DNA of 64,000 nucleotides from Legionella cherrii (GTDB lineage Bacteria; Pseudomonadota; Gammaproteobacteria; Legionellales; Legionellaceae): NCBI RefSeq assembly GCF_900635815.1, contig NZ_LR134173.1, positions 2,574,001 to 2,638,000 of the forward strand, read 5' to 3'. Shown piece by piece: positions 57,632 to 64,000 of this stretch (position 1 is its first letter; each line of letters starts with the position of its first letter). The notes under the pieces were generated by a model. It saw only the letters and a program-made list of their open reading frames with translations, ran no database searches and was not told where the DNA came from. The position numbers and the translations under genes were made by a program.

Positions 57632-58429
57632 GTGGGTAAACTTACTGTTGAAGGCATGACCGCTGTTGAAAAAGCAAAAAAAGACCGTGCGGAGGCTTTA
57701 AGAGCACTAACTTCCATACCATTTAATGTAAATGATGTGGAACAACAAGCCGCACTAAAAAAATACATCAATGACTTCGAGTACAATGCGAATCTAATGT
57801 ACCTTTTCCAAGGAATGAGTACTGGACTAACAGCTTGGGGTGGTTCTTGGCTCGCAGGATTTCTTTTACCAATCCCTGAGTTCGCTAATTATTTCCTAAG
57901 TATGTTTCTTTATTGTGGTGCTGCTGGTTATATTCTTCAAAATTTTAGTCTCGCTGACTTCCACAACCAGCTCGATGAAATGAAGGTGATATACAACTGG
58001 TGCTTGAAAAAAAATCAACCTGAATATGATGGTACCGATAATACCGCAATACTCTCAAATTCAGATGTTCAGCGTATGATTAAATTAATGGCCCCACTTT
58101 GCCCTACTGAATTTATGTTGGTGTGGAAAAAGGTAACTGCAGCAGAAGAAACTAAAACCTCTATTTGGAGCAGCTTCTCTTATGCCTATTCCCTCTTTTC
58201 ATCACCTAAACCCGATGTTGATCTCAATCGCCTTCAAGACTTAAAAGCTAGCGTCGAGCGACGTGAACTTGAGGTGGGTGTATACAAAGGTGTAGAAAGT
58301 GCAATTCGTTACTTCGCAACTGACGCTCATTTCAGAGAACTTTTAATTGCTAAAGTACAGCAACCTGTAGAGCAAATAAAAGGGATGCTGCCTTCGGTAC
58401 TTAGCTTAGGACATTCAAAGTCGGAGTAA
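57632..58429 (+). CDS. orphan protein with central membrane hairpin, GTG start
   Basis: I place the start at the GTG at 57632 because AGGAG lies seven bases before it; the upstream TTG at 57605 has none. The 265-residue product is not recognised. Two hydrophobic segments near residues 53-75 and 80-100 (MSTGLTAWGGSWLAGFLLPI; YFLSMFLYCGAAGYILQNFS) suggest a membrane hairpin; both flanks are helical and charged. A Ser/Tyr-rich segment near 185-200 (SIWSSFSYAYSLFSS) follows. It could be an inner-membrane protein or a membrane-targeting effector. Confidence 0.65.
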   Translation: MGKLTVEGMTAVEKAKKDRAEALRALTSIPFNVNDVEQQAALKKYINDFEYNANLMYLFQGMSTGLTAWGGSWLAGFLLPIPEFANYFLSMFLYCGAAGYILQNFSLADFHNQLDEMKVIYNWCLKKNQPEYDGTDNTAILSNSDVQRMIKLMAPLCPTEFMLVWKKVTAAEETKTSIWSSFSYAYSLFSSPKPDVDLNRLQDLKASVERRELEVGVYKGVESAIRYFATDAHFRELLIAKVQQPVEQIKGMLPSVLSLGHSKSE

Positions 58430-58656
58430 CACATACTATCACCCCGAAATTTCTTACATACAACTTAAAGTATGAAGACGCGTAGGCTGGGCTGTTAAAG
58501 CCCAGCGTTTAACTTCGGCAGAATTTCTTACTTATGAACCCCATAGGTCAGAAGTATCTTGTTCATTGGATTCACCGTGTTAAGAGTTCAATTCAATAAA
58601 ACACTGAGTTGAACAGCTCAGACAATACGACTGAGTCTACTCCGAACTGAACATAC

Positions 58657-59349
58657 TTAAGCTGAACAGATTTTTGCCGTGAAACTACTTCTTAGATAAA
58701 ACCCGCGCGGTAGTGTTTTTATTTTATTCCCTTGAATATCATAACCGTAACATAAAGATTTTCCATTTGCTGCTTTCGGCCGTACTTGCAAATACTCCCC
58801 TTCTTTTGCATCGACGCTTTCAAGATGGCCAGTACCGATTTGCAAAGACAAATAATTCCAATCTGCTTCTAGAACACTCTCTTGTAGTCGATCTGGTGAC
58901 CATATAAATCCTTGACCAATCCTTCTTTGTGGATAAGAGATGTCTGTATCTCCTTCTACAGGAACCCACAAAATTCGTTTTAATTTAAGGTAACATTGAG
59001 AGGTCTTCCATACTTGTCTATGAATTGTAAGTAGAGGAATGGATGTAATAAATGTCGATTCGGTGGGTTTTCCCGATTTATTTAAAGGAAGTGTTTTAAG
59101 TTCTACACCTAGAAATTTGAAGTCAGGCAATGATTTGTTTTGGGCATCAGCGCCTAAAGCTAATTCAATGGCCTGCCCCACCCATCCTTTTCTCTGATTT
59201 GGATTAGCTGGAATAGATAAACCCAGACTTAAACCAAGTTGTGCAAAACTAAGACCAGCAATAGTGGAGCATCGTTCAAGTAATTCAGCTTCAGTTTTCG
59301 GTGGTCTGATTTTTAGTGATGAGATCACCTTGTCCCTCTTTAATTTCAA
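58657..59349 (-). CDS. mutH: DNA mismatch repair endonuclease MutH
   Basis: A 230-residue methyl-directed nicking enzyme that cuts the unmethylated GATC strand after MutS-MutL activation. The active-site residues match E. coli MutH in spacing: Glu62 (GWVGQAIELALGA), Asp76, Glu83 and Lys85 in DFKFLGVELKT. The segments KRILWVPVEGD and EYLQVRPKAANGKS and the C-terminal LPRGFYLRSSFTAKI are typical. Its start overlaps the end of the MscK-like gene by 59 bp on the same strand, so translation may be coupled. Confidence 0.95.
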   Translation of the reverse strand: MKLKRDKVISSLKIRPPKTEAELLERCSTIAGLSFAQLGLSLGLSIPANPNQRKGWVGQAIELALGADAQNKSLPDFKFLGVELKTLPLNKSGKPTESTFITSIPLLTIHRQVWKTSQCYLKLKRILWVPVEGDTDISYPQRRIGQGFIWSPDRLQESVLEADWNYLSLQIGTGHLESVDAKEGEYLQVRPKAANGKSLCYGYDIQGNKIKTLPRGFYLRSSFTAKICSA

Positions 59350-62206
59350 TGGAAATCGGTTCTATAGGAGGTTTAATATTTGCTGCTTTGAACTGTGTCA
59401 TTATGGCAAACAATACTTTAGATTGAACCTCAATTCGAGTATGGATTTGCACATTAATGAAATACCGAACCTCAAACTCAAGCAAGGCTTCATCAATTTT
59501 TTTAAGAAACACTTGAGCCGGTGGATCTCCAACAATTTCTGGGGTCGTTGCTAAAATATCCTGTATCAGTTGCTGAATCATTACGGGATCATCAGAACGA
59601 CTGACCTTTATAGGAATAACTGTTCTGACAATACCATCCTGATGTGTCCAGTTGGTAAAAGGTTTATTAAAAGTTTCTGCATTAGGAATCAATACCTCCA
59701 TATTGTCCCAAGAAGAAACTCTCATAGACCGAATGCCAATATGAGAAACACGTCCTTCATGTTCGCCTACTGTAACTAAATCCCCTTCTCGTACAGGTCT
59801 TTCAACAAGTAACATTAGACCACCAACAACATTGCTGGCAAAATCACGTAAACCAAATCCCATACCAACGGCAAGTCCCCCGATAATCATTGACATACCG
59901 CTAAAATCAAATCCAAGCACATGCAGAGATACAAAGCCACCTAAAAGAACTATTGCATATTGACTAAAAACCGAAAGACTATTTCTTATCCCGGCATCTT
60001 TAGCATTTTTATACAACCAGCGATAACAAAATTCGCGTGTCCATTTAGCAGCCCAAACACAAACTGCAAGTAGAATAAAAAACCCTATTGTACTGGTGAT
60101 AGTAATATGAATACCTGGGATATTGACGATGGTATATTGAGCAAATTTACCCAAGCTGACCATAACCCACGAATCAGAATGCCAGCCAAATAATTGAAAC
60201 AGAACCAACATGCTCGCAACAAGTAATAAAATCCGCAGAATTTTATCTAAGGGTTTTAAAAAAACTTCTACCCACAACCATCCATTACGCAATGAGGAAA
60301 TCATTAATTCTGAAAACAACTCTAAAGCATCGAATAAAAGGCCCCGTGAAAGGATGTAACCTACGAGAACAAGTAAAGCATAGGCCTGATATTGACTCAT
60401 ATTCCATGCTAAATTGATAAATCCTAATAAGCCGATTACAGCAGTAGTAAATAAGGTTATGGGGACAAGGATCACCAATAAAGAAATGGCATTTTTCACG
60501 TATCTTTTTTGACTTTTCAATAATGGACGAAGAAGATACGGAATGACATCCTTACTTTTCCATATAACCAAGGACACTGTTAAAATAAAGAGCATAAATA
60601 AACGGTTAAATATGTCTTGAAGCAGTATCGATAAGGGTAATGAATGACCAAGAGTCATTAAAGCCGTAGTCCAACCACCAAAAAGTAATAACCATTTTAA
60701 ACGGTAATAAAGTTTGACATCCTTACCTGATGAGTCAGTAATTCGCTCGAGCAACACTAAGCGTGCTATCAAGATTAAAATCTTAAAAGTAAACCATACG
60801 GCAATTAATTTAAACAACAACTGATAATTAGAGAAGGAAATATGGGTTACGTAGAGCAACGCCCATAACATAGAAACGATACAAAAATAAGGTAAATTTC
60901 TTTGCACTAAAACCAAAATACCATCATATAGATAACCGGTTAAACGGGAACGCTCTTTATCTCGACGAAGCGTTCTTAAAATACGGCTTATCATGAAGAA
61001 AAAACCCGCTATAAAGACAAATCCACCCCATAAGATCACCATAGATAAAGGACTTAACCATAAGTAGCTATCGTATACTTTTAAACTCAAAGTGTTGAGG
61101 TATTTATAAAATAAACCAGGAATTGCTGCAATTTTATTAAGGATAATAGGCCAACTGCTAATATTGTAATCCGCAAGAGTTTGTCGAGCAGACATTAATT
61201 TCTTGAGCTGGGCTTGATAATCAGACAAATTCTTAATAAGCAGTTGCTTTTGTACATTCGCCTCTTTAAGTTGCAGGGCTAAGGTATCTTGTAACGACCG
61301 TATCGATTTTTTTAAATTTAGAGGACCAATAAGTTTCGTTTCATTATTCAGAAAATTGCTTATTTGTTGGATCGTTTTTTCAACTTTAGAATATTGACTT
61401 AAAGCATCTTTGTAAATATCGGTGATGAGTTGTAAATTTTTTGTATCTGGATTTTTAAGATAAATAATATCTGCTCTTACTACGGTCTTTTGGATATTTA
61501 AAGCATTTAAATGATTTTGAATCGCTGCAATATTTTGATTGTTCATCAATAGCATTGCTTCATAATCGGCCGCAGAAAGTGGTTTTGATGACTTAGAATG
61601 TTTATCTGATTTATTTTGGGCATTGGTTTCGTAAAGTACAGCCAAACGCTTATTCAGTTGTTCTTTTAATGACTTAATTTGCGCTAGTTTTTGCTCAAGA
61701 ACAAAATTCGAATGCCACAGCTCCAAATGTTTTATCTCTTCATTCAATGAGGATTGATATTCTTTGGCAAGTTTTAAATTTTCAATGATGAGCTGAGTAG
61801 TTTGTTTATTGATGTTAAGCAGGTTTTCTACTTTTTCTACGCGCTCAGGAATCGTTGTATTTTCTTTCGATATCGGCATCTGCTGCAGATGCTTTAAACG
61901 CTGATTTAAATTATTTTGTTCTTTATATTGATGGTCAAGAAAACTTTCCAGGCTTTCAATCTTAACGCGGCTCATCGAGAGAATGGCCGATACTTGCTTC
62001 ATTTTGGCATTAAACTCTTTCTCACTTTGAAGCATGATTGGCTGCTTTGTTTCCTGAATGGATTGTGTCAAATGCGCTTTTTCTTGGGTTAAATATTCAG
62101 TAAAAGTAGCCGGTTTCTTGGCCGGAGCAGCTATAGCTAAGGAAGAACAGAAAAAAAAGAAAAATAAGAAACTTAAATATCTTCGACTTTCTGAGAGTGA
62201 TTTCAT
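59291..62206 (-). CDS. MscK/KefA-like mechanosensitive channel
   Basis: A large MscS-superfamily channel. I use the ATG at 62206 (MKSLSESRRYLSF) since it starts a good signal peptide (cleaved near AIA-A) and the upstream 55 codons cover a dispersed repeat; this gives 971 residues. A coiled periplasmic domain (about 30-370) is followed by about 11 membrane helices and the MscS domain. The pore helix reads AVGMGFGLRDFASNVVGGLM and the beta domain begins REGDLVTVGEHEGRVSHIGI. It opens on hypo-osmotic shock to release solutes. It lies between aspS and mutH in one leftward run. Confidence 0.9.
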   Translation of the reverse strand: MKSLSESRRYLSFLFFFFFCSSLAIAAPAKKPATFTEYLTQEKAHLTQSIQETKQPIMLQSEKEFNAKMKQVSAILSMSRVKIESLESFLDHQYKEQNNLNQRLKHLQQMPISKENTTIPERVEKVENLLNINKQTTQLIIENLKLAKEYQSSLNEEIKHLELWHSNFVLEQKLAQIKSLKEQLNKRLAVLYETNAQNKSDKHSKSSKPLSAADYEAMLLMNNQNIAAIQNHLNALNIQKTVVRADIIYLKNPDTKNLQLITDIYKDALSQYSKVEKTIQQISNFLNNETKLIGPLNLKKSIRSLQDTLALQLKEANVQKQLLIKNLSDYQAQLKKLMSARQTLADYNISSWPIILNKIAAIPGLFYKYLNTLSLKVYDSYLWLSPLSMVILWGGFVFIAGFFFMISRILRTLRRDKERSRLTGYLYDGILVLVQRNLPYFCIVSMLWALLYVTHISFSNYQLLFKLIAVWFTFKILILIARLVLLERITDSSGKDVKLYYRLKWLLLFGGWTTALMTLGHSLPLSILLQDIFNRLFMLFILTVSLVIWKSKDVIPYLLRPLLKSQKRYVKNAISLLVILVPITLFTTAVIGLLGFINLAWNMSQYQAYALLVLVGYILSRGLLFDALELFSELMISSLRNGWLWVEVFLKPLDKILRILLLVASMLVLFQLFGWHSDSWVMVSLGKFAQYTIVNIPGIHITITSTIGFFILLAVCVWAAKWTREFCYRWLYKNAKDAGIRNSLSVFSQYAIVLLGGFVSLHVLGFDFSGMSMIIGGLAVGMGFGLRDFASNVVGGLMLLVERPVREGDLVTVGEHEGRVSHIGIRSMRVSSWDNMEVLIPNAETFNKPFTNWTHQDGIVRTVIPIKVSRSDDPVMIQQLIQDILATTPEIVGDPPAQVFLKKIDEALLEFEVRYFINVQIHTRIEVQSKVLFAIMTQFKAANIKPPIEPISIEIKEGQGDLITKNQTTEN

Positions 62207-62236
62207 TTTTATTAATAAAGAACTCTTGCTATAAAT

Positions 62237-62311
62237 ACAGGGATCCCTCTCCAAATTAATTTTGATATCAATTGGATGAGAGATCCCCGGCTTTGCAGGG
62301 ATGATCAATTT
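62237..62311. repeat. related palindromic repeat, copy C
   Basis: On the minus strand it begins TCATCCCTGCAAAGCCGGGG and contains GATCTCTCAT and GAGAGGGATCC blocks, as in copies A and B, but lacks the TAGCACGG core. It falls in the gap between aspS and the channel gene. Confidence 0.55.
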
Positions 62312-62345
62312 TTTTACGAGGCTAGCTAGCTTTCTACCCAGCTTG

Positions 62346-64000
62346 TTATTTATTTTGTGTCGTTGGAGCAAGTCTTATTCCTAATTCAGTTAATTGCGCG
62401 TTCCCCGTAGGTGATGGCGCGCTCGTTAAAAGGCACGATGCTGTTTGAGTTTTAGGAAAAGCAATAACATCTCTAATTGATGTTGAATCTGTAAGTAACA
62501 TCGCTAGGCGATCGATACCCAGGGCGATACCTCCATGCGGTGGCGCTCCATATTGTAAAGCATCCAATAAAAAGCCAAACTTTTCCTGAGCCTCTTGCTC
62601 ATTAATTCCAAGCAACTCAAAAACTGCTTTTTGTAAATCAGATTGATGAATACGTATGGATCCCCCGCCGATTTCATAGCCATTAATTACTATATCATAA
62701 GCCTTGGCTAAGGTCCGTGTCGGATTAGCACGTAAGTTCTCAGGTGATAGATCTTTGGGTGAAGTAAATGGATGATGCATCGGATTTAATTTGTTCGCGT
62801 CATAATCCATTTCAAACATGGGCCAATCAACAACCCATAATAATTCCCACCCCTCTTTAAGTAGTTTTCTATCATGGCCTAACTTTATTCTTAATGCGCC
62901 CATCGCTTCATTAACAATATGGTTTCTATCCGCACCAAAGAAAATAACATCTCCAGTTTTAGCTTCTGTGCGTTGCAGAATTGCGAGTACTGCATCTTCG
63001 GAGAGAAATTTTAAAATGGGAGATTGCAAACCGGTCATTCCTTCATCCAGATTATTTACTTTAATGTAAGCAAGTCCCTTAGCTCCATAAATACCGACAA
63101 AACGGCCATAATCATCGAGATCCTTTCTGCTTAGATCACAGCCACCTGGGAGTCGTAATGCAATCACTCTGGATTCAGAATCATTTGCTGCAGTAGAAAA
63201 TACTTTAAAATCACAGTCTTTTACTATGTCAGCCACATCAATGAGCTCTAAAGGATTGCGCAAATCCGGTTTATCACTACCAAAGCGCCGCATTGCTTCA
63301 GCATAAGGCATTCTGCGTAATTTTTCAGGTAAATTCACATTAAGAATTTGTTTAAATACCGTTTTTAATAAACCTTCGATCAGGTTGAGAATGCTTTCTT
63401 CATCAATAAACGACATCTCGATATCAAGTTGTGTAAATTCAGGTTGTCTATCGGCTCGCAAATCCTCATCGCGAAAACAACGAACGATTTGATAATACTT
63501 GTCAAACCCAGAAATCATAAGTAATTGTTTAAAAAGCTGTGGTGATTGGGGCAATGCATAAAATGACCCTGGATGAACTCTGGATGGTACCAAATAGTCA
63601 CGTGCTCCCTCTGGGGTTGCTTTGGTCAGCATTGGGGTTTCAATGTCAAGAAAATTCTGCTGATTAAGATAGGTACGAATACAACTATTTAACTGATGTC
63701 TTAATGTGAGTTTGTGCTTCATTGATGGACGACGCAAATCAATGTAACGATATTTATAACGTAGATCTTCATTTACAACTTGAAAATCATCAGGTAAAAA
63801 TGGCGGGGTTGGTGATTGGTTAAGAATTTCGAGCTTGCTGCCAATTACCTCGACTGTACCTGTAGCCATCGCTGGATTAATCATCCCTTCGGGTCTTTTA
63901 CGTACCACTCCGGTAATTCGCACCACAAATTCGGAGCGTAATTTTTCTGCATCAGAAAAACATTCTTTATTCTCTGGTTCATAAACTACTTGCAGAATAC
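62346..64000 (-). CDS. aspS: aspartyl-tRNA synthetase (N-terminus beyond window)
   Basis: A class II aminoacyl-tRNA synthetase that charges tRNA-Asp. The frame is open to the window edge and reads [20 protein letters not shown] upstream of [14 protein letters not shown], so roughly the first 50 residues are outside. Class II motifs are present: motif 1 near [20 protein letters not shown], motif 2 [20 protein letters not shown] and motif 3 [14 protein letters not shown]. The bacterial insertion domain is complete. First gene of a leftward run with the channel and mutH. Confidence 0.97.
   Translation of the reverse strand, partial: ILQVVYEPENKECFSDAEKLRSEFVVRITGVVRKRPEGMINPAMATGTVEVIGSKLEILNQSPTPPFLPDDFQVVNEDLRYKYRYIDLRRPSMKHKLTLRHQLNSCIRTYLNQQNFLDIETPMLTKATPEGARDYLVPSRVHPGSFYALPQSPQLFKQLLMISGFDKYYQIVRCFRDEDLRADRQPEFTQLDIEMSFIDEESILNLIEGLLKTVFKQILNVNLPEKLRRMPYAEAMRRFGSDKPDLRNPLELIDVADIVKDCDFKVFSTAANDSESRVIALRLPGGCDLSRKDLDDYGRFVGIYGAKGLAYIKVNNLDEGMTGLQSPILKFLSEDAVLAILQRTEAKTGDVIFFGADRNHIVNEAMGALRIKLGHDRKLLKEGWELLWVVDWPMFEMDYDANKLNPMHHPFTSPKDLSPENLRANPTRTLAKAYDIVINGYEIGGGSIRIHQSDLQKAVFELLGINEQEAQEKFGFLLDALQYGAPPHGGIALGIDRLAMLLTDSTSIRDVIAFPKTQTASCLLTSAPSPTGNAQLTELGIRLAPTTQNK

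Noticed and set aside
62207..62371. 55-codon N-terminal extension of the channel gene
   Set aside because: It covers a dispersed repeat and precedes a good signal peptide that starts at 62206.
1..64000. CRISPR arrays, tRNA or rRNA genes
   Set aside because: I saw no evenly spaced direct repeats and no recognisable tRNA or rRNA sequence by eye; a covariance-model scan would settle the tRNA question.

Overview
The window looks like chromosomal DNA of a non-pneumophila Legionella species. It is AT-rich. It carries a close relative of the Legionella spectinomycin phosphotransferase APH(9)-Ia, Legionella-type IS4 transposase remnants, several large orphan proteins with eukaryote-like modules (protein kinase, ankyrin repeats, long coiled coil), and two tandem sites that fit the PmrA consensus used by Dot/Icm effector genes. 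No dot/icm genes lie in the window, so effector status is inferred.

Layout. 0-11.6 kb: a UPF0114 membrane protein, a divergent alpha-2-macroglobulin / PBP1C pair, an SDR oxidoreductase and small secreted or orphan proteins. 11.6-14.1 kb: decayed IS4 elements around a PmrA-box orphan gene. 14.2-17.4 kb: a compact type III polyketide synthase / methyltransferase / flavoprotein locus. 17.4-28.7 kb: accessory DNA with a Rieske ferredoxin, a second PmrA-box orphan gene, large orphan proteins, APH(9), a metallo-beta-lactamase-like protein, a diguanylate cyclase and a possible permuted papain-like protein; it also holds remnants of a LuxR-type and an LRR gene. 28.7-38.5 kb: mostly metabolic genes (GNAT, DadA-like, Ca2+/cation antiporter, CoA-binding, Mut7-C, aldo/keto reductase, SAM-binding protein, acyltransferase 3) ending with an NAD-dependent formate dehydrogenase. 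38.6-58.4 kb: an orphan gene, a 1900-residue kinase-ATPase-GAF-GGDEF-EAL protein, a Spy-like periplasmic protein, an amidase, a 1123-residue protein with a full set of protein-kinase motifs, a phasin with a histone-H1-like tail and an ankyrin protein, with gene graveyards between them. 58.6-64 kb: a housekeeping cluster reading leftwards (aspS, MscK-like channel, mutH).

Themes. Envelope: A2M traps proteases while PBP1C repairs peptidoglycan; Spy, MscK and the acyltransferase also act on the envelope. Signalling: two c-di-GMP proteins, both with intact I-sites. Host interaction: about ten orphan genes are effector candidates, the best supported being the two with PmrA boxes, the kinase-like protein and the ankyrin protein. 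Secondary metabolism: the PKS locus is arranged like phenolic-lipid clusters. An 85-bp palindromic repeat occurs twice, with a third related copy before the mechanosensitive channel gene.
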